Program-made: the position numbers and the translations under genes
The notes under the pieces: generated by a model
The model's database searches: none
What the model saw: only the letters and a program-made list of their open reading frames with translations
What the model was told of the DNA's origin: nothing
NCBI GenBank assembly: GCA_951812925.1
Contig: OX638370.1
Location: 97,912,897-97,976,896, forward strand
Length of the DNA: 64,000 nucleotides
Direction of reading: 5' to 3'
Origin: Calliopum simillimum
Taxonomy: Eukaryota; Arthropoda; Insecta; Diptera; Lauxaniidae
Shown: positions 31,735-42,573 of the stretch, in pieces
Numbering within the stretch: the stretch's first letter is position 1
Layout: every line of letters starts with the position of its first letter

Positions 31735-34700
31735 TTAATTGGGATATCGATATCTCTTGCAACGGCTGTGACGAAAACAGATGAGACAGTACTTAAGGAG
31801 ACAGATGTAAAGAAGACCACAACTGCAAAAGAAACGGCGGCGGCGACAAAACCAGCAGCCAACACGCAGACCAAATCGAAGAGCACGCGACAGTCCAAAG
31901 TACTGAAGACAACTGCGGGCGCACCAGGTGAAAATCGTGGCAAACGCACACTTTATGACTTTGAAAACCCTGGTTATCTCTATCCGGAAATCGCGAGCAG
32001 ACGTGCAGGTTACAATACGGATGCACAAGCCTCCAACTACTATCCACAGGCAGGATTTTACAATGGGCAGAATGCTATTGGTAAGTTTTGAAATATCCAA
32101 AAATTTGTTGAAAAAAAATTTAAATTCTATTTCTTTACAGCGCAATATCCCAGTGATTTTGGTGGACATTATGCACACTACCCACAATATTTGGAAGCAC
32201 CGGAACCCATTATTGAAATCATCATTAAAGACTCAAATGAAACACTGCCTACATTTGCGTCAACGCAACCGATTGTTACGAAGAAGAAAAAAGAGAAGGT
32301 GCACGTTTTCTATGTAAACTACAAAAAGGACGAAAACAATAAGCTGCATTTGGAAAGCCCCATTGCATCGCTGAATAATGATGATGAACCACAAAGCACC
32401 GATCACGATGAGGAAGAAGAAATCTTGCACTACCCACAAGTGGTGACACCGCTGCCACCACTTAAGAGCACTACGCTGCGCACTATTATACACCCAGACT
32501 CGGAGAAATATCACAGTAACAGCGGTATACATGTCTCATTCGGTTCAGAGGATAAATCACAGACAGGACATATACTCGAAGAAAGTGACGCTGAGAGCAT
32601 TCAACGCCAAGTTGTTGCTTTACCCATCGATGATGGTACTGCGCCAAAGTCATTGGTTGAATCTTATTTTGCCAATACACGCTCTGATTATGCGCAGGGA
32701 CGTTCACCGCCAGCTGTGGGTAATTCATTGTATACGGCACCTTTCCATCAACCACCGCAACACAACAACTACTATCAAATGCAACAGCAACAATTGCCCG
32801 CACAACAAACGAGCAATTACTTCCGACCACCAACGCCGCCAACACCAGCAGCGGCAACGCAACATCAATACAATTTTTATCAGCAGCAGAAGCCGCAGCA
32901 GCAACAGCAACAGCGTCCAGCTTTTACAGGAGTTCCTGCGCAACAACAACAACAGCCACAAGCACAGCCTTTGTACCGTAAGCCACCAACATCGGCACCA
33001 ACAACACAGCAGCAGCTACACCAGCATCTACAGCAACAATCGCACTATTATGTTAATCACAATCAGCAATACCAACAGCATCAGCCTCAACAACAGCAAC
33101 CCAGTTTCACTCCTAATCAGTTCTATCATCACCATCAGCAAACAAACTCGCACAAGCCTTCCAAGCCAACATTCTTCCCCACGCCATCCCCCAAGCAACA
33201 AGAGTTGCCATCAAGACAAGCACCACCGCCATATCAACCCATAAAATTCAGGCCCACACCAATGCCAGCGCCACAAATCAAACCGGTGCCAGTGCCAATA
33301 CCAGCAAAATTGGAGAATACTCATTATCAATCAGCGCCACGATATCCACAAGAACAGCAGCAACAACAACAACATAAACAGCAACAGCAAAATTACTACC
33401 AACAACAGCAGCAGCAGAACAAACAGCAACATTTCTCATTCAATCGCCAACAGTTTGCACAGAGTACTGATTTTGCGCTCCCTTCGTCAGGCAGCCAACA
33501 GTCAAACTTTTATAAACCACAACCCCAACCACAACAGCAGCAACAGCCAATTACTTCCCAAAACTCGTTGAGTCAAACTAAATTCCAGTCGCAATCAAGC
33601 CCCCAATCGCATGCCAACTCGGCGCAGTCTGTTCTGGGCTCACTGCAAAACTATTTCAATGTACAACCCTCTAAAGAGACCGAACTTCTTAAATCGATAC
33701 CTAAATTTGAGCAACATATCACTGAGACAATACATCATCAACCCACGCAAACACAAGATATCAATTATAATCAGTACAGTTATACGCAGCGAAATGAAGT
33801 CATTCACGATATACCAGCACCGAATCTGGGACCAACGTTGCGTCCCAACGTACAGCAAATACAGCAGCCTTTAGCGGCTTCTTCTGCCACTGGTGGTCAC
33901 TATGTTACACAACAACAATCGCATGCCCAGCCACAATTCACAAACTTTGTCACCACTTCGCAGAGTATTGCTGACAGTGCACAACAGCAATATCCCTCTT
34001 CCACTGCAGAACCGCCACATTATGCACAATCTACCGATGGCCAAAAGATTATGATTGTAACACCAGTGCCACCAACAAATAACAACAACAATAACAACAA
34101 CTTCCAGCAATATCACTCAAGTCACTATCAGAATCAGCAGTCCACTGGCTTACAACCACAAATCATCTACAACTCACAACCATTGCAGACTCAAGCGACT
34201 AACAATTTTGTGCAGCAACCCAGAAATACAGCAACAAATGCGTTGCACTCTACATTAAAAACCGCACCCAACTCACAGTTCAGCGTCTCTACATATCATT
34301 CAGATGTTTTCAAAGAGTTAGAGCAACGAAAGCAATTTTTCCAGGCACACCAACAGCAGCAGCAGCAAAATGAACCTTCTGTAGGTGCATACATACCAAG
34401 CTCAACACCAACGCCATCAACTGCACCGACAACAACAGCAAAACCTACAACTGTTGCATCAGCAACAAGTGCAAAGTCTTCGCAAACCCTCTTACAATTA
34501 CCCGACGAAGTGCCCGATGACTTGCGTCAACAACTGCTATCCTCTGGTATTCTAAACAACGCAGATATTTCCGTGCTCGATTACGACAAAGTTGGTGATG
34601 TTGCATTAGAGAATCTGCCCGCTGAACATTTGCAGCATTTCTATGGCGCTGGTGGTGGTGCACAAATTGGCGAATCCAATAAAGTTGTCACAGTTGTCAA

Positions 34701-35496
34701 GCCAAATGGTGATAGTGTTGCGCTCAGTGAGAAAGATATTGAACGCGTTAAACAGTCGAATACTTTGCCGCAGCGACAACAGTTGGATGTTAAGGTGGTG
34801 CGTTTTGGTGCACACAATGAAAAGAGTGTCACCGATAAGTATCTGAAGACCGATGCAACGGTGGTGCCGCCAGTTGACTTGGCTGATCGTCAGTACAATC
34901 GTTATTTGCCGTTGAAGATTAATGGCGCACAATTTCCATTACCCGATTCTGAGGAGTTACGTGGTAAGAAAGTGGTTAGTGTAGTTGTTCTGGCACCAGT
35001 GGAAGCACAACAGCTGCAGCCAACAGCGCAGAGTAGTAGTGGCGGCAGTGATAAACGCAGCGAACGTGATGCTAGTGATGCAAAAGAAGTTAAGTTCTTG
35101 GGTGGCGATCTCATCAAGACGCTAGTGAAGAAGCCAACAAAAGAGAATTTCAAGCGCTGGTTGGAGAAAGAGGCACGCACTGATGTTGAAATGCAATCGG
35201 TAGTACTGCTGGTAGCCAAGTAGGTTCATGGTTTTTTTTAAGAAGAATGTGCTTTTAAGCTTGAATTAGAAGAAGAAACAATTATGAACTTTATTTTTTC
35301 TAGGTCCTCTGAAGACGCCGAGCAGGAGATCTTCATGTACGACATAGTCAGCGGAACAGTCAACAAACTAAATGGTGAACTGTCAAGTGCTTTCGTCAAT
35401 GTTGCCGAAGATAATGCTAGCTCTGAAGATTTGGAACATGCTTCAACGTTAGATCCCAATATACTGGAAACTATGATGCATAAAAATCGAAGATGA
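31735..35496 (+). CDS. Q-rich, probably secreted protein; 5' exon missing
   Basis: Visible exons 31735-32080, 32141-35219 and 35304-35496 join in phase (60 and 84 bp introns: GTAAGT...TTTACAG and GTAGGT...TTTTCTAG). Together they give 1,205 aa plus stop. The first visible residues LIGISISLATAVTKT look like the end of a signal peptide whose start codon is on an unseen upstream exon. A Thr/Lys-rich stretch follows, then Tyr-rich YPEIASRRAGY, and a VHVFYVNYKKD motif of the sort found in insect extracellular proteins. Next comes an acidic patch, a long poly-Gln/Pro middle, and a better-conserved-looking tail (LPDEVPDDLRQQLLSSG, LPLKING, RWLEKEART). The last exon adds an acidic end. Reading through the second donor would stop at TAG 35221, 66 codons early. 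I do not recognise the family; the role could be cuticular or matrix. Confidence 0.8.
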
Positions 35497-36850
35497 ACAA
35501 TTAAAAATTTTTTAAATTTAACTGAATTTCGTGCCACATTCATACATCAATTGACACAAAAAACAAAACAAAAATTTTAAGTCCACAAAACGCCATTTTT
35601 CTATAGCGAAAACAGAATTGAATTTAATAAGAAAAAAATTATCAAGACAAAGTTTTAGAGGGTAGTTTCATGCATCTACTACATTTAACTGTTTATTGGT
35701 TTCCTAGTTAAGTTGTGCGATGATATTTTTCTTAGTGCTTGAGAGAAAACTCGCATTACACATTTCTTGTTTGCTTCCTTATTTTCGCGATATAATTAAC
35801 ACATTTAATTTTTAAATGAAATCTATGAATTTTTTACAAAACTCTTTGCATGAGAGAATTATCAACTTTCGTCAGTAAAACTTTATTGCTCTCTCACCTC
35901 GAGAAATTTGCCGCTTGGCACAAATTATTATCTGCATCTCTTAAACTGATTTTCGCGCTAGCAACAAACGATTTCTATTTCTTGGTTTGTAAAATTTCTA
36001 CATCTTTAGATTTTTCTTTAACTGAATTTTCTCTCGCGCGAGAGAGACATTAGTGGAAAAGCTATTTGTTTCGATAACTTCATTTGTTTAACTCTGTTCT
36101 CAATAAACAACTCCGCTTTGCTATTTTCTTAAACTAATTTTTCTCTCGCACGAGAGAGTCATAATTGAAAAAGTTACTAGCATAAGTAACTTAATTTGTT
36201 TATCTTTGTTCTTCAGCTACTTTTAAACAGTTTTTTATAAGAAATTTGACACTTTTAACTAATTTTCTTTCCCGAAACTGTTTGCTCTTATAAAATGTTA
36301 CATTTTGACTAAAACTCTCGTACGAAAATCTTAGCTCTTTCTGTAACTTTTGTACTAGATGTTCAGAATCAGAGTTATAAATACTTTCAACCTTCTAATT
36401 AAATGACATATGTTTCCTCAAAAATCTTCTCAATTTATTTTTTAATATTTGACAATGTTTTGTTTCCCTTCAACTTTATCTCTCGCGCGAGAGAAGAAAA
36501 AATCATTCATGTTCAATGTTTTTTTGTTTTAATTTGCATCTTATATAAAAAGTTCATTTGTTTAAGATTGGCTTTAATTTAATTAAAATTTATTTTAAAT
36601 TCTTATATCTTTTTATACCTATTCCTTTTTCTATAAAACCGTACATTTTTTTTCTAAACTTTTTTATACGTTTTTTTATGTTGTAATTTAATTATTTTTT
36701 AGGTTATTATATTAAATTAAATAAATTTTGTACATATTTTAAAAAGAAATTGTAACGATAAAAAAATGTAAACGCCGTTATGCATACTATTATTAGTTTA
36801 GGTATAAAAAAAAAATCAAAAAACATTCAATAAAAAAATGAAAAATAAAT
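35497..36850 (+). other. probable 3' UTR with palindromic repeats
   Basis: AT-rich sequence after the stop with AATAAA at about 36103 and 36828. It holds 16 bp palindromes TCTCTCGCGCGAGAGA at 36030 and 36479, and a one-mismatch copy at 36142. The first and third belong to diverged repeats of about 112 bp (AACTTCATTTGTTTAACTCT-like). Confidence 0.5.
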
Positions 36851-37136
36851 TAAAAGAAATTGACTGTTTGTTTATCTTACCCACCCTTTCTCATTTATCA
36901 TTTAAACGGAAGCGCATTCACGTGATATTTTGACATTAATTGCATATTAATTTGAAATGAAATACCTTTGCGCTACCTGCTTCCGTTGCAATATATCTAG
37001 TTTTTGTTGACGCTTTTATGCTTCCGCTTTCGTTACCTACATATATTTATGGAGAAAATGATACAGAGTTTGTTTGTACACTTTGATAGATGGTAGATTG
37101 TACTAAAATCTACAGTCAATCATGTGCGTTCATTAT

Positions 37137-38647
37137 AGGGTAAGTTGGGGTAGTTTCGTACAAGGGGCACATTCATAAACTGTCTTTGTTTAGAAAACTG
37201 TAGATGTTAGCATGTCCGCATTTGTATGCAATACTGGCGCTTTCGAAACCATTTAGTTCGTGAAATGGGGCGGCAGTTGGAGTGTTGACTTTACCGAAGA
37301 AACTTTTTTTTTCCAGTGCGTAAGTAATTTTTTTATGTGGCCTCAACTTCTATTACCAATAATGATTTTTTCCTAAAGTTTTATAAAAATCCCACTTTGT
37401 TCATAAACAGATGTGTTATTTTGGTGCACGTTACTAATTTTGCGATTTTGTTTATAGACGCTTTCCAGCTCAAATTTTCGAAATTTTGCAGATGATAGGT
37501 TCTCAGATTTTTATAAAAATTTATAGAGCTGTTCTAAGTGCTCAGTACGGAGACCTCTCATTTTTAATTTTGCGGAAAAAATTTTTTTTGCAAATAATGG
37601 GCATGGAACTTCAAAGTGTCAAAGTATTGTTTTTACGAAAAATCGATGCAATTTTTTTTCTAAGTTTCGCCATTTTGTCAAAAATAAATTTTTTTTATTT
37701 TGTTTTCGGATTCTTGTAGCATTTTAAATGTTATTTTGATTTCCATTTTCAAATTAGGGAAATTTTGAAAACTTACAAAATGGCGACCATTTTCTCAAAA
37801 TTATATTTTTTTTTTTTGCAAAAGGGTGGATGAAAAATTAACGTTTAAAAGAAGAATTGTTTTGCGCTAAATGGTTGTGAGAGCCACGGGAATTTTTATT
37901 TTTTTTTTTTTTTTTTTTTTTGTTTAAGTCCTGTGCCAATTTTTAAACTTTATTTTGTGCCCACTAGGCGGTCAAAAAAAAAAAAAAATAAATTTCAGAG
38001 TAGAAGAATATATTTTCCATTGCTTAGAAATCACAAGGTATACAAAAAAAATCAATATTTCCCATATAAATCATAAGAATATTGACGAAATGACGGCCAT
38101 GTTTTGAAAAATTTTAAAAATTAATTTTAACAAATTTTTTTTTTAATATTTTTTACGGAAATCTTTTGAAAAACTAATATTTTTCATAGTTTTAAAAATT
38201 TTATGATTTATATGGGAAATATTGGTTTTTTTGTATACCTTGTATTTTCTAAGCAATGGAAGTTATAATTTAGGTATTATAGTTTTTCATAAAAATAACA
38301 AAAATCTTTATTGAACCGCTTGGGGTACATTGCACCCACCCATATATTTTACACTCCATTTCTGGAAACCGATTTCGTTGCCTCAATCGCTACATCCTCC
38401 GTTGTCCGTATACCCTATGTTAAGTTCGAATGTATGGAGCACTTTGGAAAGTTACGAGTATCTCTAGAAAATATGCCCAAATTTGATTTGATACATCATA
38501 TTAACTTTAGCCTTAAGTACTTTAAAAACTCAATATCGTGTATATTCAACAGCATACTAGTTATTTTTGAAAAGGTATTAGTTTGCTTTTTTAAGCCAAA
38601 AACTCAAAACTGTATGAATCTAACCCATCTCACCTTACACCCTAATA
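37137..38647. mobile_element. possible TIR element with TAGGGT ends
   Basis: The left end TAGGGTAAGTTGGGGTAG and the reverse complement of the right end (TAGGGTGTAAGGTGAGATGG) are loosely alike, and share TTC-TAC further in. There is no clear target duplication and no coding. The ends resemble those at 60937-61823. Weak call. Confidence 0.3.
38015..38261. repeat. inverted repeat, about 65 bp arms
   Basis: The left arm has TTCCATTGCTTAGAAA, AAGGTATACAAAAAAA and ATATTTCCCATATAAATCAT. The right arm has their inverted forms (ATGATTTATATGGGAAATAT, TTTTTTTGTATACCTT, TTTCTAAGCAATGGAA). The loop is about 115 bp. Confidence 0.75.
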
Positions 38648-39350
38648 TTAACACAGCAAAATAAAGATTTTTCTGCGATATTATTCCAATTCAAAGATTA
38701 CAATGCATACTTATGCACATGACTAAGTTTTGTAACTATTTTAATTATGATATCTCTTGAACTATAAGTAATACGAAAAAAACTTTAAATATTTTGTGTA
38801 AAAAAATGTCGTCAAATATTTTCTGTAGAAGGCAACATTAACGAGATATTTGCAAAAAATTGATTTTCGTGACCTTTGACCTAGCTCTCATTCGAGCTTG
38901 TGTACGTTAAGTGCACAGCTTTTGGGAATGAACTCTTTCTGCTGCATATTTTGTAGCTCTAATTTTACTTCGCTATTTGGGATTTATTTTCAAGAACTAG
39001 TTTTTATTGGCAAAAATTCTTATTTCTAACTATGTATTTATCACAACTTTCACATTTTCAAGAATGGAGTAAAAAGTTTTAAGCGAACTTAAAAAAAATA
39101 TTGAGTTTGCCTGCTAGAATGCCAATATCTTTATATTTTAACTCTACTTGTCTTACTTCACTTTTTACCATAAGATAGTTTTCATTATTACTTTGCTGCA
39201 TACTGCTTTTCGATGTCCTAGATTAGTGGTTATCTGAACGCAATTTTGCCTGTCATTCTGAATTGACAGCATTAATTATTCATTCAATTTTTATTGGAAT
39301 TGAATCCAGTAGCAAAATTTCATCAATGTGCTTGGGTGTACTCGTAAATG
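38648..39350. other. non-coding spacer
   Basis: AT-rich; nothing recognised. Confidence 0.4.
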
Positions 39351-39439
39351 CCCAAGAGGAAAAATTTCTAGCGCTTTTGTTCCAAGCACTTCAAAAGTGC
39401 TTGTCCCCATAGAAATTTAGAAGCACTTTCGCAATGATT

Positions 39440-39490
39440 CTTTATAAGGCTGCAGTAAGAACAACGTGAGTTCGAACCCAGCCCGAGAGA
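39440..39490 (+). repeat. tRNA 3'-half-like module
   Basis: GTGAGTTCGAACCCAGC is a B-box/T-arm-like stretch followed by a long T run. No A box is found nearby. Confidence 0.35.
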
Positions 39491-39718
39491 TTTTTTTTAC
39501 TTTTTTTTTGCTTTATTTTTTTTTTTTATTAAAATATTTTTTATTCAAACTTTTTTTATATCACTTTTCTATTTTCCTTTCTCTTATTTACTTACTTTTG
39601 CTTAATTGAATTGAAACTGATTGCACAATGATTCTATGTAAGGCTGTAGGAGCATTCGTATGTCAAATTCTGTTTGGACATTTGCTTAATATACAAATTT
39701 AATACCTCTTCATATCAT

Positions 39719-39822
39719 TGGGCGTTGGTGTAGCGGTCTAAAGAGTTGGTAAATGCAAGTAAAAATAATCTGTTTCTATTAATCACACGGACGGTCGTGG
39801 ATTCAAATCCTGGTCCGGCCAC
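39719..39822 (+). repeat. tRNA-like sequence with A and B boxes
   Basis: TGGTGTAGCGGTCTAAAG (A-box-like) and GTCGTGGATTCAAATCC (B box/T arm) are about 70 bases apart, followed by CCGGCCAC and a T run. The spacing is long for a tRNA unless there is an intron. It is probably tRNA-derived. Confidence 0.45.
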
Positions 39823-40042
39823 TTTTTTTGTCTTTTTTAAATTTTATTGAAAAAACGCTTTCCGCAGCATTACAAATAAACGCTTCAAAAACCATTTTTT
39901 GGTAAGGCTGCGGTAAGCTTTTTCTCGCTTACATCCTATGGCAATGTCAAAAACAAAGTATAGTTGTTACGGAGCGGAAGCGCTTATTGGTGAAAAAGAA
40001 ACACTTCAGAAGTGTTTTTGAAGCAATTCTTTTCCCCTTGGG

Positions 40043-41073
40043 TGGTTTAGAAAAATGTGTGTGCTATAATCATCCTTTAGCATTGACTGGCATCGCTTAT
40101 CACCAAACTTTTTTAATCTTCAGAAATACTGAGAAATAAATGTTTTGAACAATTTTTATAATAAGTTTTTGAACAAAAAAGTTTTTTTTAAGTTGTTTTG
40201 GGACTTCTATTGCAAAAAATCTAGAATACTTATTTTTTTTTTAAATTTTATTCTTAAAAATTATACTAAACTTTTAAACTTTTTTTGACTTTTATTTGAA
40301 ATTTTTTTATCATGCCTTTAATAATAAAATGGTCAAAAAAAATATGACCACAAATGTTTTAAATAATTTTGGAACTTTTTGGACAGTTTTAGTAATTTTT
40401 TTGCTATTTGGTACAAAATAGAAAAGTTCATTTATCATCTCTGGTATAATGACAAATATGAAACAAAAAGAAAAGAAAAAAACATGTAGTCAATATTAGT
40501 AAGCTTTTTGTCTTTCTCTTTGTGCTGTATCCTCTTTTCAGCTCTATGTGACTGCGTATTTTGTCGTTGTTAATAATGAACAATTTGCATTTGATTTTAC
40601 CTGGGTTAATGACAAAATATTAAAATAATTTTAACTTTGTGCACATTTGCACACCAATACCTTTCTAATTGTGTATATCTCAAAATCGAGCTCCATTTCT
40701 AACATAGTAAAAAAGGTATGACAAATTTTTTTCTTGCGTATTAATTCATAGATTATGCTTAAAATATTAAAAGATTTTTAAAACTTTTCCTTAAGACTTA
40801 AAAGTATAATGAGACTGACTCAAAATAAAGAAGAACTTTTTAAAAAGTTTATTTCAAGGACTGCACATCTTTGTTAATACCTCCTACTCTGTACGAAGCC
40901 TTACACAAAGTTATGAATGAATGTCGGTAAATATGTCACAAATTCATTTACATCTCGTATAATAAAATGGTGTATCAAGAGCATTCATTGTACATTAGGC
41001 TAGGTCAGTCTTCATACAAAAAAAAAAAAAGGGAAAAAACCGCCCCTTATGTGAAAGCTTTCCCTTGAGAGTA
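40043..41073. other. non-coding spacer
   Basis: AT-rich with many homopolymer runs; nothing recognised. Confidence 0.4.
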
Positions 41074-41645
41074 ATGTCGAAACAAAAAACATTTTCACAC
41101 CGGAGATCTACGGCTATTTCAAGATTTGACTCTAAATCTAGTTGTAAATCACATGATTTACCATACAAAAATAAATCTTCTTCTGACGAGACTTATTTGA
41201 AATCTTTATATGTAGAAGTCTCAACAGGACCGAAGAGATATATAACCAAGAGACGCAAAGAAGCACTGTACCAATTTTTTGGAGTTTGTATTAGCCACAG
41301 ACGGTAGCTTTGACGAATTTAGAAGTTGAACGGCAGCGTAATTTAACCAAAAAATCTGTATACATCTCATCTCATCCGGATGCGAAGGGATATAAATAGA
41401 TTTTTTGTTTAATTACGCTGCCGTTCAGCTTCTAAATTCGCCAAAGCTACAGTCTATGGCTAATACAAACTCCAAAAAATTGGTACAGTGCTTCTTTGCG
41501 TCTCTTGGTTATATATCTCTTCGACAGGACCACCGATTTTGGCTATATTCGGCCAAGTGGCACTGAACAAAGTGTCACATTCCAATCCATGGCTTAAACA
41601 TTTAATATTTAATATTCAACAATTTTTCACATATTTCCAAAAATA
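41074..41645 (+). pseudogene. candidate small ORF split by a hairpin insertion
   Basis: From ATG 41074 a frame of about 52 codons (MSKQKTFSHRRSTAISRF...) reaches the hairpin at 41231-41523. Ignoring the insertion and one copy of its target duplication, the same frame continues past 41524 with a tract that reads like normal protein (PPILAIFGQVALNKV) and stops at TAA 41643. The whole is about 100 codons. I do not recognise a family. It may be an ancient exon or chance; codon use gives no strong support. Confidence 0.25.
41231..41523. mobile_element. 293 bp hairpin element with target duplication
   Basis: Arms of about 126 bp (41231-41356 and 41399-41523) pair with only about six mismatches around a 42 bp loop. 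ACAGGAC stands directly before (41224-41230) and after (41524-41530), fitting a 7-8 bp target duplication. Ends CGAAGAGATATATAACC / GGTTATATATCTCTTCG. It has no coding capacity; a transcript would fold into a long dsRNA stem. Confidence 0.85.
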
Positions 41646-42573
41646 ACTAATTATTTAGATTTATTTTCTTTGGTGAATATAAACTTAAAAATTAAACAAT
41701 TTTAAAATAATTTCCCCTGCAATAAAAATAAGAACAGGTGTGAGTTTAGAGTTCACTGAGTTTTTTAAAACCGAAAAAACATTGTTACCCTGTCAATGAT
41801 TGAAATACAGACAAGAAATGTATTTCTTCTCCAAAAATTTCCCAGCAAAAATGTATTTCCCCAGTTTTTGCCCATACTTATTTTTCCCCTTTAACTTTTG
41901 CGAAAAAAAGAGTAAGAAAGCAGAGATTTCCTTCCACAGCTATTTGTCATGAAAAAAGTTTAAGAAATACTGACTTTATACACCGTTATCTGCTTACGTC
42001 AAGCAAATCTAACTGTATTTATCGCAACCATTAGTAGTCCACACATAATCCAGAGATTCAGTAAATGAACAGACGGAGTAAAAGGGGACCGCATTCTATG
42101 CAAAAGGCTACAAATAAGATTAATTAGCAATGTAATTGTTAGTATACTACTTGGGAGAGATAACATGATATTTTATTTATAAGTACAGGGTGTATAGAAA
42201 AACTCAATAATATGACTAAAATATTTTGCCTAATTAAAGCTTTTAATAGATAATTTTTCCAAATTTTTCCAACTATTTATTTGTGTTTTTTTTAAATATA
42301 AAAATATTGTGAAATTACTTATAAACTTTTAATTATTTTTGAAAGTGCAAATGCCCACTTGCATAATATTCATCTATGTGAACAACCCTGTGTGTGACAA
42401 TGGCAACCTGTTGCACCATAAGGCGCATGTCCTTTACCATATAAATGACTCTGCAAACAACACGCTGTGTCTGATATGCATGACCGTAACAGTAACGAAA
42501 ACAACTTTGTTTGATAATAAAAATGAGTAACTTCAGTTAGGTGAAAACATTTGCGCGATACGCAACCTATAAG
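41646..42573. other. 5' flank of the gustatory receptor gene
   Basis: Non-coding and AT-rich. An in-frame stop at 42538 precedes the chosen ATG. No promoter motif is recognised. Confidence 0.4.

Larger units (their letters stand above)
39351..40042. mobile_element. TIR element with two tRNA-like modules
   Basis: The left end CCCAAGAGGAAAAATTT and right end TCTTTTCCCCTTGGG are inverted, each followed inward by ACTTCAAAAGTG / CACTTCTGAAGTG palindromes. Three diverged AAGGCTGCAGTAAG-like motifs recur inside. tRNA-like segments lie at 39440-39490 and 39719-39822. No target duplication was found. Confidence 0.5.

Noticed and set aside
32531..33244. 237-codon ORF in another frame of the Q-rich gene
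   Set aside because: Shadow of CAA/CAG repeats; Ser/His/Asn runs only.
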